A DNA stretch of 64,000 nt from Massilia putida (GTDB lineage: Bacteria > Pseudomonadota > Gammaproteobacteria > Burkholderiales > Burkholderiaceae_D). The DNA is taken from the NCBI RefSeq assembly GCF_001941825.1, contig NZ_CP019038.1:930001-994000 (forward strand), read 5' to 3'. The notes below the pieces were generated by a model that was not told the origin of the DNA, ran no database searches, and saw only the letters and a program-made list of their open reading frames with translations. Shown here in pieces: positions 1 to 11,332 of the stretch (position 1 is the first letter of the stretch; every line of letters begins with the position of its first letter). Both the position numbers and the translations under genes were made by a program.

Positions 1-1898
<1,898 letters not shown>

Positions 1899-1959
1899 CT
1901 AGTGGCGGCGTGCCGTGATTAGAATGGATGAAATTATCGATTTCTTGTACTTTTTTGAC

Positions 1960-2820
1960 ATGGCCTTGTTTCCCCGCTTCGCCCTGTACGGCGAGCAGAC
2001 GCCGGCGGAAGCCGTACACATCGAACTGATCGAGACGCGCAGCCGCCTGCACGACTGGCACATCGGGCGCCACACGCATCCGGGCCTGTTCCAGGTACTT
2101 TTTCTACTCAAGGGCAGCGTGCGCGCGGCGATCGAGGAAGCCGTATGGGAACGCAAGGGCCCGGTCGCGATCACCGTGCACCCGTCCGTCGTGCATGGCT
2201 TCGACTTCGCGGAAGGGGCGCAGGGTTATGTGCTGACGGTGGACCAGAACGTGCTCTTCGCCACGCCCGACCACCACGACGAACTGTTCTCGCCGCTGTT
2301 CGTCGAACCGCTGTCGCTCGCGCTGGCGCGCCAGCCGCGCGCGCGCATCGAGGCGCTGCTGAAGAATATGGTCGAGGAGGCGGCGTGGCCGCAGCAGGGC
2401 AATGCGCTGATGCTGGAATGGCTCGCGCGCAGCGTATTGTTGCTGCTGGCGCGCACGTATGCCGAACAGAGTGTGGCCAGCCAGTCGGGCCACGGCGAAT
2501 TCCGCCTGTTCGCGGCGTTCCGCGCGGCCGTCGAGCAGCACTACAAGGACGCGGCGCCGGTCGCGCACTATGCCGACCTGCTGCGCGTCACGCCCGTGCG
2601 GCTGAACCGCCTGTGCCTGAAGCTGGCGGGCAAGTCCGCGTTCGACATCGTGCAGGACCGCCTGATGCTGGAAGCCTGCCGCAAGCTGACCTACGCCCCG
2701 TCGAGCGTGGCCAGCATTGCCTACGAATTGGGCTTCCAGGACCCGGCGTACTTCAGCCGCGCGTTCAAGCGCCACGCGGGGATGACGCCGAAGGCATACC
2801 GCGAACGCCGTCAGAAGTGA
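1960..2820 (+). CDS. pobR: AraC-family regulator, PobR type
   Basis: An AraC/XylS regulator of about 286 residues: an N-terminal cupin-like ligand domain (the IGRHTHPGLFQ stretch) and a C-terminal double helix-turn-helix ending in FQDPAYFSRAFKRH and GMTPKAYR. Divergent pairing with pobA is the standard arrangement of the 4-hydroxybenzoate activator PobR. The start is uncertain: the frame opens with GTG at 1915 and has ATGs at 1924 and 1960, none with a clear ribosome site. 1960 was chosen because the sequence PRFALYGE, which starts many PobR proteins, follows at once. Its last 10 bases overlap the end of the convergent porin gene. Confidence 0.82.
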   Translation: MALFPRFALYGEQTPAEAVHIELIETRSRLHDWHIGRHTHPGLFQVLFLLKGSVRAAIEEAVWERKGPVAITVHPSVVHGFDFAEGAQGYVLTVDQNVLFATPDHHDELFSPLFVEPLSLALARQPRARIEALLKNMVEEAAWPQQGNALMLEWLARSVLLLLARTYAEQSVASQSGHGEFRLFAAFRAAVEQHYKDAAPVAHYADLLRVTPVRLNRLCLKLAGKSAFDIVQDRLMLEACRKLTYAPSSVASIAYELGFQDPAYFSRAFKRHAGMTPKAYRERRQK

Positions 2821-3902
2821 TGGCGCAGGCCGGCCATGAAGCCGTTCTGCGTCTTGCCCGTGCCGACGCTGCCGCTGGCGTCGAGCGGCACGGCCGAGGT
2901 GCCGTCGTTCGCCATGCGGCCGACGCCCGTGTACACGTACGTCCGCTTCGACAACGCGTACGTCAGCCGGGCGACGAGCATCGTCGCGTCCGCCTCCGCA
3001 TGGCGGATCACGCGCTTCGCCCACTGCCCGTCGACGACGAACGCGCCGAACGGGTAGCTGGCACCAAGGTAATACAAGTCGGATTCCGTGCGGCCCGCGG
3101 CGGCCTTCGTGTCGCGGTCGATGACGCCGGCGCCGATCTTCGTCGCGCCCAGCATCGCGTAGCCGTTGAGGGTCATGCGCGTATCCGTGTTGCCGCTACC
3201 CGTCAGGCCGCCCGCCGCGCCGGTATTGCCGTGCATGCGGTCGTACGATGTATTCACGCCCCAGGCCTTCGTCTCGTAGCCGACAAGACCGGTGTACTGA
3301 CGGCAGGCCTGCGCATTGCCGGGCACCTCGCCCGCGCAATTGGTGGCGGGCGGTCCGCCCGCGTTCGACGCGTCGCGTCCCAGGCTGTACGTGGCGCCGA
3401 TGACGACGGGGCCGAAGTTCCCCATGTAGCCGATCGCGTTGTCGCTGCGCGCATTCGGCAGGTACGGGTCGATGCTGCCGAGCGCGAACAGGCTGGGGCC
3501 GAGGACATCGGCCTTTTGCGGCGCGATATACGTCATGTTCTGCTGGCGGCCCAGCGTCAGCGTGCCCCACGCGCCTTTCAACCCCACGTTGGCGGCGCGG
3601 CCGAACAGGCGGTTGCCCTGCCCCGTCATGCCGGTATCGAGCGACAGGCCGTTCTCCAGCACGAAGAACGCCTGCAGGCCGTTCCCGAGGTCCTCCATGC
3701 CGCGGAAGCCGATACGCGACGGTAGCTCGCCAGTGACGGAATTCATCTTCGTCACGGCGTGGCCCGCCGCGTCGACGTTCGTCAGGTAGGACAAGCTGGT
3801 GTCGACGACGCCGTAGATCTGCACGGTCGTCTGTGCGAAAGCGGCCGGCGCGGCCAGGATGCAGACAAGTACCGTCGCTGCATGGATGGGATTGCGTTTC
3901 AT
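2811..3902 (-). CDS. Outer-membrane general porin
   Basis: A 363-residue trimeric porin of the betaproteobacterial OmpC-like family. The signal peptide (MKRN... ending AAFA before QTTVQIYG) is clear, the mature start VQIYGVVD and the PSRIGFRG box are family hallmarks, and the protein ends in a hydrophobic-Phe residue (HHF) as required for outer-membrane insertion. It is the last gene of the hydroxycinnamate operon, 28 bp after the esterase gene. The position suggests it admits esters or aromatic acids, though general porins are not very selective. It overlaps the convergent regulator gene by 10 bp. Confidence 0.9.
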   Translation of the reverse strand: MKRNPIHAATVLVCILAAPAAFAQTTVQIYGVVDTSLSYLTNVDAAGHAVTKMNSVTGELPSRIGFRGMEDLGNGLQAFFVLENGLSLDTGMTGQGNRLFGRAANVGLKGAWGTLTLGRQQNMTYIAPQKADVLGPSLFALGSIDPYLPNARSDNAIGYMGNFGPVVIGATYSLGRDASNAGGPPATNCAGEVPGNAQACRQYTGLVGYETKAWGVNTSYDRMHGNTGAAGGLTGSGNTDTRMTLNGYAMLGATKIGAGVIDRDTKAAAGRTESDLYYLGASYPFGAFVVDGQWAKRVIRHAEADATMLVARLTYALSKRTYVYTGVGRMANDGTSAVPLDASGSVGTGKTQNGFMAGLRHHF

Positions 3903-3929
3903 ATTGTCTCCTCGGTGTTCAAATTGTCG

Positions 3930-5627
3930 TTATTGGCAGGTGAAGCTCGCGGCCTGTTCCACGTCGCCGGATCCCTTGTACTTCGCGACTTTCGGATAGG
4001 CGCACAGCGGCCGCGTGCGCGACGCCGACCACGACGCCGGCACATCGGCGTTCACCCCGCCCGCGTTGCCCGCCCCGCGTGCACCGGCCTGCAGGGCGTC
4101 CGGCGCCTGGCCCTTTTCGACCCAGGCCACGAGCGGCGTCAGTGCGTCGAACTGGTCGGTCGACGGACCGCCCGCGCAGTGGTTCATGCCGGGAATGCGG
4201 AAGAAGCGCGCGAAGCTCGATGCGTCGGCGCCGTTGGCCGCGCGCAGGGCGTCGTACCACGCCGTCGTGTCGTCGCTGGAAAAGATCGGATCGCTCGTGC
4301 CGTGGTAGACGAGCAACTTGGCGCCGCGGTTTTTCAGCTTCGCGAGGTTCGTCGCGTCGGGCGGCAGCATGAACGACAACGCGGACTCCGGATACGTGGC
4401 GCTCGTCGCGCCCACGCGCGCGAGCATGGTGTCCAGGTTGCCCTTCAGGGCGAACGCCGGACCGTCGAACGTCGCGGGATTCTCCGGCGGGACGGACCAG
4501 ATCAGGCCGACGGCGCCCGCGTCGCGGGTCAGCGGCGAACTGAATTTCCAGCTCGCCCAGCCGTCGGTGGCCAGGCCCGCGTCCCACGGGAAGCTGCTGT
4601 AGATCTTCGCGCCCGTTTCCGTCTTCGCGCCGGCGAACAGGCCGGCGATGGCGCTCTTCTGCGCGGCGCTCAGGCAGGTGCCGTCGCGCGCGCCGCTGCA
4701 TGTCGGGACGTCGCGTGCGATATCGAACGCGGCTTGGCACGCGCCTGTGTCCTGCACGAGGCCATCCGCCACGCCTTCCGGCGCATCGCATTTGGCCAGC
4801 ACGGCGTTCGAGACGAGCTTGCGTTCGGCGAGCGTGAAGCCCGAGCCCAGGTCGCCCGGCGTGCTCGCGAGCGTCGCGTACATCTTGGCGCCGGCGATGT
4901 TCGCGATGGCGGCCAGCGGCAGCCGGAAGCCAGGGTCGCCGACGAGGAAGCCGTCGTATTGGTCCGCATAGCGCGCCGCCGCGACCATCGTGTGGCGCCC
5001 GCCGTTCGAGCAGCCGCCGATGTACGAACGGTCCGGCGCCTTGCCGTAGGCCGTCCGGATCACCGCCTTGGCCATCGGCGTCAGCTTGCCGACGGCCTGG
5101 TAACCGTAGTCGAGGCGGGCCTGCGGGTCGATGCCGAAGTCCGGCGTGGGGCCGGCGTGGCCCGCGTCCGAGCTGAGGACGGCGAAGCCCTGGTTCAGCG
5201 CGTTGTCGAGCGGACCGCCGCCGCCGACCGGGCCCGTGGCCGTGACGACGCTGCCGTCGATGCCGCCGTTGGCCTGGTAAAAGAAGCGGCCGTTCCAGGC
5301 GACGGGCAGGCGCATCTCGAAGCCGATCGCGTAGCCCTTCCCATCGGCGCCCGTGCGGCGCAGCATCTCGCCCTTCACCTGGCAATGCGCCGGCACGGGC
5401 TTGCCGCCCACGGTCAGGACGCCGGCCGCGATGGCGTTCGCCGCCGTGATCGTGGTGTCGGGATAGACGATGCGGGCCGCCAGCTCGGCGCAGCCGGTCA
5501 AGGTGCCGCCGGTCGCCTGGGTCAGTTGCGGCAGCAGCTGCGCCGCCGGTGGGTTGGTGTCGTGGCTCGTGCCGCAGCCGGCCAGGCCGAGGGCGGCCAG
5601 CAAGGCGGCCGTATGGTGTCGGTTCAT
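3930..5627 (-). CDS. Tannase/feruloyl esterase family lipoprotein
   Basis: A 565-residue member of the tannase/feruloyl esterase family, which hydrolyses ester bonds between hydroxycinnamic or gallic acids and sugars or alcohols. The start at 5627 gives a lipoprotein signal with lipobox LAGC at residues 14-17; the frame is open 57 bases further upstream, but that stretch lacks signal character. The nucleophile serine lies in GGCSNGGRH; an acid (GTSDPIF region) and a late histidine (GMNHCAGG) complete the triad, with the paired cysteines typical of the family. As the second-to-last gene of the operon it would free ferulate or coumarate from plant esters at the cell envelope, supplying the downstream CoA pathway. 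Confidence 0.88.
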   Translation of the reverse strand: MNRHHTAALLAALGLAGCGTSHDTNPPAAQLLPQLTQATGGTLTGCAELAARIVYPDTTITAANAIAAGVLTVGGKPVPAHCQVKGEMLRRTGADGKGYAIGFEMRLPVAWNGRFFYQANGGIDGSVVTATGPVGGGGPLDNALNQGFAVLSSDAGHAGPTPDFGIDPQARLDYGYQAVGKLTPMAKAVIRTAYGKAPDRSYIGGCSNGGRHTMVAAARYADQYDGFLVGDPGFRLPLAAIANIAGAKMYATLASTPGDLGSGFTLAERKLVSNAVLAKCDAPEGVADGLVQDTGACQAAFDIARDVPTCSGARDGTCLSAAQKSAIAGLFAGAKTETGAKIYSSFPWDAGLATDGWASWKFSSPLTRDAGAVGLIWSVPPENPATFDGPAFALKGNLDTMLARVGATSATYPESALSFMLPPDATNLAKLKNRGAKLLVYHGTSDPIFSSDDTTAWYDALRAANGADASSFARFFRIPGMNHCAGGPSTDQFDALTPLVAWVEKGQAPDALQAGARGAGNAGGVNADVPASWSASRTRPLCAYPKVAKYKGSGDVEQAASFTCQ

Positions 5628-5729
5628 CGTGTGCTCCTGAATGCTTTGCGAAACGTGGGGACGAGCGGACCCGGCACAGTCCATGGCCGGACTGCGCGCA
5701 CCGCTCGCTACGGATGAATCAGAGGTGGC

Positions 5730-6956
5730 TCAGTGCGTGCCGACCGCCTGCGCGGCGCCCGCCTGCGGGTCGGCGCGGCGCGACAGCTTCCATGCACACA
5801 GGGACGCCACGACCAGACCGGGGGCGGCGGACAACATCACACCCGCCGCGCCGGCGCCGGTCGCCAGCACCTGCCCGGCCACCAGCGGGCCGGCAATGGC
5901 ACCCAGGCGGCCGATGGAGATCGACGCGCCCACGCCGGTGGCGCGGATGCCCGTTCCGTACAGGGCCGGGGCGCGGGCGTACAGCACGGCCTGGGCACCG
6001 ATGGCGCAGTACCCGGCCGCGAAGCCGGCGGCCATCGTCAGGCCGAAACTGCCGGACAAGCCGAGGCCCGCCAGCGACAACAGCATGCCCGCATACGTGA
6101 TCGCGACGGCGAGGCCGGGACGGTCGCGGTCGACGAGGCGCCCGCTCAACACGGAACCGGCCGCCCCGCCGATATTGAAGAGGATTTGCACGACGCCGGC
6201 CTGGGGACGCGTGTAGCCCTGCCCGATCAGCAGCGACGGCAGCCAGTTGAGCAACATGTACAGGACGGTCAGCGTGAAGAAGCATGCGACCCACAGCAGC
6301 AGGGTCGAGCCGAGGGCGCTGCCGGCGAACAGCGCGCCGATGCGGCGGTCGGCCGGCGCGTGGTTCGCGGCCTGGTGGCGGAAGCTGGCGGATTCGGTCA
6401 GCAGCAGCACGAGCAGCAGCGCCACGCCGACCGGCACGAGGCCGCCGACATAGAAGATGGTGCGCCAGCCCGCCTCGAACTTCGTCATGCCGATGACGGA
6501 CGCGATGGCGCCGCCCAGCGGCACGCCGCAATAGGTCAGGCTGACGGCGGTGCTGCGCATCGCCGGGTCGGCCGCTTCGGAGGTCAGCGCGATCAGCAGC
6601 GGCAGCGCGGCGCCGAGGCCGAGCCCCGTGAACACGCGCGCCGCGAGCAGGCTGTGGAAGTCCCGCACATGCGCGGTCGCGAAGGAAAACACGCCGAACA
6701 GCAGCACCGCGCCGACGAGCACGCGCTTGCGCCCGATGCGGTCCGCGAGCCAGCCGCCGACGAAGGCGCCCGGCAGCAGGCCGACGAGGCCAGCGCTGAA
6801 CACCCAGCCCATCATGGCGGGCGCCAGTTTGAATTCGGCGCCGATGCCCGGCGCGGCGATGCCGGTCGACTGCAGGTCGAGCCCTTCCAGTAATGCGGTG
6901 ATAAAGCACAGCGCGATCGTCGCCGCACCGCGCGGCAGATAGCCTCGGTGGTTCAT
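5730..6956 (-). CDS. MFS aromatic-acid transporter, MhpT-like (AAHS family)
   Basis: A 408-residue, 12-segment major facilitator. The first helix contains ALLEGLDLQSTGIAAPGI, very close to the 3-hydroxyphenylpropionate carrier MhpT, where the acidic residue in the first segment is important for aromatic acid:H+ symport. The loop 2-3 signature GGWLADRIGRKR is intact. It lies between fcs and the esterase gene in the ferulate operon, so p-coumarate, ferulate or a related phenylpropenoate is the likely substrate. Gaps of 67 bp to fcs and 102 bp to the esterase gene are the longest in the operon; no internal promoter is obvious. Confidence 0.88.
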   Translation of the reverse strand: MNHRGYLPRGAATIALCFITALLEGLDLQSTGIAAPGIGAEFKLAPAMMGWVFSAGLVGLLPGAFVGGWLADRIGRKRVLVGAVLLFGVFSFATAHVRDFHSLLAARVFTGLGLGAALPLLIALTSEAADPAMRSTAVSLTYCGVPLGGAIASVIGMTKFEAGWRTIFYVGGLVPVGVALLLVLLLTESASFRHQAANHAPADRRIGALFAGSALGSTLLLWVACFFTLTVLYMLLNWLPSLLIGQGYTRPQAGVVQILFNIGGAAGSVLSGRLVDRDRPGLAVAITYAGMLLSLAGLGLSGSFGLTMAAGFAAGYCAIGAQAVLYARAPALYGTGIRATGVGASISIGRLGAIAGPLVAGQVLATGAGAAGVMLSAAPGLVVASLCAWKLSRRADPQAGAAQAVGTH

Positions 6957-7023
6957 GATGTGTCTCCTCTAAAGCGATTTATCGTTTTGGTGTTCGCTGA
7001 TGGATCGTCGGGTCGTCAGGTCG

Positions 7024-8895
7024 TCAGGTCGTCGTGCGCGCCCCTCCTGCGCCGGCGCGGATGGCGAGTTGCGCGCGGTCCGCATACAGGTCGTCGACCA
7101 GGGCCGCGCGCCGCGCCAGCACGGCCGCCTGGTTGATCGAGCCCTTGTCGGCCAATTCCCGGTGGTCGATCGAAGGCGGTTCGGTCAGCGGCAGCAGGCG
7201 TTCGATTCGCATCGACGAGCCGCTCGCGCCCGCGTTCAGGTCGTCGAGCAGCCGTGCGAACATGGCGCGTACCGGGGCGCTGGCCAACACCTGCGCCGCC
7301 TCGGCATCCGCCGGCAGATCGGCCAGCGCACGGCAATGCTCCATGCGCGGGAACACGAGCAGGCCGACGGTCTCGCGGTTCAGGCCGGTGACGACGGCAT
7401 CCAGCACGTACGGCGCGCCCAGGCTGACGACGCGCGCCCGCAGCGGCCCGACGCTGACGAACGTCCCGGTCGACAGCTTGAAGTCTTCCGCGATGCGGCC
7501 GTCGAACACGAACCCGAGCTCCGGGCGCGCCGCATCGTAGAAGCGCAGCGCGTCGCCCGTGCGGTAGAAACCCTCGTCGTCGAACGCTTCCGTCGTGAGA
7601 TGCGGCGCGCGCCAATAGCCCGGCATCACGTGCGGGCCGGCGAAGCGGGCTTCGAACTTGCTGTCCACCGGCACCAGCTTCACGCGGCACCCCGGCGCCG
7701 GCACGCCGACGTAGCCCGCCTGCACGACGTCGCCCGTGCCGAACGTGCAGGACGGCGACGTTTCCGTCATGCCGAGGCCCGTCATGATGCGGATCGCTTC
7801 GCCGCAGTGCGCAACCGCGACGGCGTCGAGCCGGTCCCACGCCGCCTGCGACAGTCCCGCGCCCGCGCAAAAGAACAGTTTGACGCGCGAGAAGAAGGTC
7901 GCGCGCAGACCGGCGTCGCGCTCCAATGCCTCCGTCAGCATCTCGAAGCCTTTCGGCACGTTGAAGTAGACGGTGGGCGCGATCTCGCGCAAATTGTCCA
8001 GCGTCTGCCCGAATTCCCTCGGCGTCGGCTTGCCGTCGTCCAGGTACAAGGTGCCGCCGTTGTACAACGCGATGCCGACGTTGTGGCTGCCGCCGAAGCA
8101 GTGGTTCCACGGCAGCCAGTCGACGAGCACGGGCGGCTCCTCGGCCAGGAACGCGAAGGTTTGCAACAGCATCTGCTGGTTCGCGGCGAGCATGCCGTGC
8201 GTCGTGACGACGGCCTTCGGCTTCTTCGTCGATCCGGACGTGAACAGGAATTTCAGGATCGTGTCCGGCCCGACGGCGGCGTTGGCCGCGTCGACGTCGC
8301 GAACCGGCGTGTCGAGCAGGCTGCCGAAGCGGGTCCAGGAACGCTCGGCGTAGTCGCCGCTGCCGACGATCAGCTCCGCATCGCCGGGCAACACCGCGTC
8401 GAGTGCCTTTGCGTACGCGCCGCCATCCGCGACGTAGACGGCCCCCGGCGTCAGCTGGGCTATCAGGTCGCGCAGCTTGCCGTAGTCGGTGGCGACGAGC
8501 GAGTACGCGGGCGAGACCGGCGCGAACGGAATGCCCGCGTACGCGGCGCCCAGCGCCAGCTGGTAGTGTTCGAGGTCGTTCCCGGACAGGATCGCGAGCG
8601 GCCGCTCGGCCGACAAGCCGCGGTCCAGCAGCGCCTGGCCGATGTGGCGCGCGCGGCGCAGCATGTCGGCATAGCCGATGCGGATCCAGCCGCCGTCCGG
8701 CCCGCGCCGGGCGACCAGCGTGCGTTCCGGATGCGCGGCCGCGCCGCTGACGAGGCGGTCCGTCCAGCGACGTGGCACGGGGCCGAGCGGCGTGACGGCG
8801 TCGACGTGCCAGACGTCGCCGTCGCGCCACGCGCGGATTTCCGGGTTCCCGAGGAGGACGGGACGGCGCCGTCCTTCCGACTGCATAGGATGCAT
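7024..8895 (-). CDS. fcs: Feruloyl-CoA / p-coumaroyl-CoA synthetase
   Basis: A 623-residue AMP-forming acyl-CoA synthetase. It activates ferulate, p-coumarate or caffeate with ATP and CoA, the first step of the CoA-dependent, non-beta-oxidative route. The nucleotide loop reads FTSGSTKKPKA (about residue 207), and the adenylate motif GLGMTETSP and GFYRTGDA are present. The ATG at 8895 is preceded by GAGGAGA; a second in-frame ATG lies nine bases later. The upstream frame stays open into the aldehyde dehydrogenase gene, but that part is only a shadow of it. Its neighbours ech and vdh complete the ferulate-to-vanillin module. Confidence 0.93.
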   Translation of the reverse strand: MHPMQSEGRRRPVLLGNPEIRAWRDGDVWHVDAVTPLGPVPRRWTDRLVSGAAAHPERTLVARRGPDGGWIRIGYADMLRRARHIGQALLDRGLSAERPLAILSGNDLEHYQLALGAAYAGIPFAPVSPAYSLVATDYGKLRDLIAQLTPGAVYVADGGAYAKALDAVLPGDAELIVGSGDYAERSWTRFGSLLDTPVRDVDAANAAVGPDTILKFLFTSGSTKKPKAVVTTHGMLAANQQMLLQTFAFLAEEPPVLVDWLPWNHCFGGSHNVGIALYNGGTLYLDDGKPTPREFGQTLDNLREIAPTVYFNVPKGFEMLTEALERDAGLRATFFSRVKLFFCAGAGLSQAAWDRLDAVAVAHCGEAIRIMTGLGMTETSPSCTFGTGDVVQAGYVGVPAPGCRVKLVPVDSKFEARFAGPHVMPGYWRAPHLTTEAFDDEGFYRTGDALRFYDAARPELGFVFDGRIAEDFKLSTGTFVSVGPLRARVVSLGAPYVLDAVVTGLNRETVGLLVFPRMEHCRALADLPADAEAAQVLASAPVRAMFARLLDDLNAGASGSSMRIERLLPLTEPPSIDHRELADKGSINQAAVLARRAALVDDLYADRAQLAIRAGAGGARTTT

Positions 8896-8905
8896 GCCGG
8901 TCTCC

Positions 8906-10349
8906 TCAGATCGGGTAGTGGCGCGGGCCGGTCTGCACGGTGATCCAGCGCAGGTCGGTGAATTCCGCGATGGCCGCCTTGCCCCCGAAGCGCCCGTAAC
9001 CGCTGCCCTTGACGCCGCCGAACGGCATCTGCGCCTCGTCCGTGCACGGTCGGGCCGTTGATGTGGCAGATGCCCGATTCGATGCGCTGCGCCACCGCCA
9101 TGGCGCGGCCGATGTCGCGCGAGAACACGGCTGCCGACAAGCCGTATTCGCTGTCGTTGGCGAGCCGGATCGCTTCCTCGTCCGTGTCGAAGCGCAGCAC
9201 CGAGACGATGGGGCCGAACGACTCTTCCCGGTACACGCGCATGGCGGGCGTGACGCCGTCCACGATTGCGGGCTGCAGCACATTGCCTTCCAGGCCGCCG
9301 GACTGGATGATGGTGGCGCCACGCTCGCGCGCGTCCGCCAGCATGGCGTCCACGCGGCTTGCGGCGGCCGGATCGATCATGCCGGCCAGCGGCGCGTCCG
9401 CGTGGGCGGCGCGCAGGGTCGCCGTCTTCGCGGCCAGCTTCTCGATGAAGCCTGGCGCGATCTTGCGGTCGACGAGGATGCGGTCGGCGGACATGCAGAT
9501 CTGGCCCTGGTTGAAGAAGGCGCTGAACGCGGCGGCATCGACGGCCGCGTCGAGGTCGGCGTCGTCCAGCACGACGACCGGGTTCTTGCCGCCCAGTTCC
9601 AGCAGCACGGGTTTCAGGTGCTCGGCGGCCAGCTTCGCGATGATGCGGCCCACGCGGGTCGATCCGGTGAAGTTGATGCGCCGGACCGCCGGGTGCGCGA
9701 CGAGGCGCTCGACGATCCACGGCGCGTCGTCGGGCGCGTTCGAGATGAAGTTGACGACCCCGGGCGGGAAGCCGGCGTCGGCGAATGCCTGCGCGATCAG
9801 CCGGTGCACGGCCGGGCACAGCTCGGACGCCTTGAGGATCACGGTATTGCCGCAGGCGAGCGGCATGGCGACGGCGCGCGTGCCAAGGATCACGGGCGCG
9901 TTCCACGGCGCGATGCCGACGACGACGCCGCACGGCTGGCGCACGCCCAGCGCGAGCGAGCCCGGGACGTCGGACGGAATGACTTCGCCGGCGATCTGGG
10001 TCGTCATCGATGCCGCTTCGCGCAGCATGTTGGCGGCGAGCGTCACGTTGAACTGGTACCAGACGGGCGCACCGCCCGCTTCGCGGATGGCGGCCTCCAC
10101 GATGCGCGGGCGCAGCGCTTCCATCGCGTCGGCCGCGGCGAGCAGCAAGGCGCGGCGCGCGCCCGGCTGCACGGCGGACCAGGCCGGGAAAGCGTCGCGC
10201 GCCGCGGCGACGGCGGCATCGACGTCGTCGAGAGTGGCCGCGGCGGCGCGCGTGGCGACGGTGCCGCTGGCTGGATCGCGCCGCTCGTACGCAGCGCCGT
10301 TGGATGCCGGGCGGGCCTGCCCGGCGATCAGCAGATCGGTGTCGAACAT
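8906..10349 (-). pseudogene. vdh: Vanillin/4-hydroxybenzaldehyde dehydrogenase with a one-base frameshift
   Basis: An aldehyde dehydrogenase that should oxidise vanillin or 4-hydroxybenzaldehyde to the acid. The main frame from 10349 holds the LELGGK motif with the catalytic glutamate and NQGQICMSADRI with the catalytic cysteine, then after [10 protein letters not shown] (about residue 436) it slips and reads nonsense. The expected ending, [17 protein letters not shown] through to HYPI and a stop at 8906, follows intact one frame over. Removing one C of the CC pair at 9040-9041 (plus strand) restores a 480-residue protein, a normal length. The conserved C-terminal part is lost if the base is real. 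Either a recent natural mutation or an assembly error; flanking genes are intact. Confidence 0.9.
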
Positions 10350-10406
10350 CAGAGGTCTCCTTTGTCGTCTCTGATTAGGGGGGCTTCGGTTCGGGCGGAA
10401 CGCGTC

Positions 10407-11240
10407 TTACGCGCGCTTGTAGCTCTGCAGGCCAGGCTTGATCGTCTTATCGTCCAGGAACTGCTTCAGGCCTTCCTTGCGGCCCTTTTCCGGGTCGCGG
10501 TAATTCGACTGGTCGGTCTTCGCGTACAGGTAATCCTCATTCTGGTCCCACGTCAGTTCGCGGCAGCGCTTGAAGCCCTGCTTCGCGTAGCGCAGCACGA
10601 CCGGGTTCTTTTCCAGCAGATTCTGCGCCAGTTTCGTCACTTCTTCGCGCAGCTGGGCCTTCGGTACCGCCTTGTTGACGAGGCCCATCTCGGCGGCCTG
10701 GCTGCCCGTGAACGTCTCGCCCGTCATGATGTAGTACAGCGCCTGGCGGTGGCCCATCGTATCCGCGACGGCTTTCGACACCAGATTGCCCGGCGGGATA
10801 CCCCAGTTCACTTCCGACAGGCCGAACACGGCGTCGTCGGCGGCGATGGCGAGGTCGCAGGCGACGAGCGGCGAGAACGCGCCGCCGAAGCACCAGCCGT
10901 TCACCATCGCGATCGTCGACTTGCTGTACATGCGCAGCAGCTTCCACTGCCATTGCGAACAGTCGCGGCGGATGCGCTCCTGTGTGATCTCGGGCTTGCC
11001 GTCGGTCTCGCGGAAGTATTCCTTCAGGTCCATGCCGGCGGTCCAGGCGTCGCCGGCGCCGGTCAGCACGATCACTTCCGCGTCGTCGTCCAGCTCCAGC
11101 GTCTCGAGCACGTCGATCATCTCGCGGTTCAGCGTCGGGCTCATCGCATTGCGCTTTTCCGGGCGGTTCAGGGTGATCCAGCCGATGCGGTTCTCGACGT
11201 CGACCTTCACGGTCTGCCAACGGCCTTCGTATTTGGACAT
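10407..11240 (-). CDS. ech: p-Hydroxycinnamoyl-CoA hydratase/lyase
   Basis: A 277-residue crotonase-fold enzyme that hydrates feruloyl- or coumaroyl-CoA and splits it into vanillin or 4-hydroxybenzaldehyde plus acetyl-CoA. The start MSKYEGRW is typical of HCHL proteins and has AGGAGA in front; the frame is open a further 27 codons, without support. The oxyanion-hole region WTAGMDLKEYF and NGWCFGGAFSP, and the glutamate in LSEVNWGIPPGN, match characterised HCHL enzymes. It is the first gene of the operon, directly downstream of a strong promoter and palindromic operator shared with the divergent MarR gene. Confidence 0.95.
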   Translation of the reverse strand: MSKYEGRWQTVKVDVENRIGWITLNRPEKRNAMSPTLNREMIDVLETLELDDDAEVIVLTGAGDAWTAGMDLKEYFRETDGKPEITQERIRRDCSQWQWKLLRMYSKSTIAMVNGWCFGGAFSPLVACDLAIAADDAVFGLSEVNWGIPPGNLVSKAVADTMGHRQALYYIMTGETFTGSQAAEMGLVNKAVPKAQLREEVTKLAQNLLEKNPVVLRYAKQGFKRCRELTWDQNEDYLYAKTDQSNYRDPEKGRKEGLKQFLDDKTIKPGLQSYKRA

Positions 11241-11267
11241 ACAATGTCTCCTAGTGTGTGTGGAATG

Positions 11268-11284
11268 TATCAGGTAACCTGATA
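11268..11284. promoter_or_regulatory. Palindromic operator between ech and the MarR gene
   Basis: TATCAGGT-A-ACCTGATA is a perfect 8-1-8 inverted repeat. It starts about eight bases downstream of the predicted ech -10 box, around the transcription start, where a bound repressor would block initiation. MarR repressors of hydroxycinnamate operons (FerR/CouR type) bind such palindromes and are released by the CoA thioester; that last point is family knowledge, not seen here. Confidence 0.8.
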
Positions 11285-11292
11285 TGAGATTT

Positions 11293-11321
11293 ATACTAGA
11301 CCTGCCTGCACGCTTTGACAA
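11293..11321 (-). promoter_or_regulatory. Predicted sigma-70 promoter of the ech operon
   Basis: On the minus strand a -35 box TTGTCA (11321-11316) and a -10 box TAGTAT (11298-11293) are separated by exactly 17 bases. The promoter fires towards ech, whose ATG is at 11240, and its start region overlaps the palindromic operator. Confidence 0.75.
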
Positions 11322-11332
11322 GAAAAATTTTC

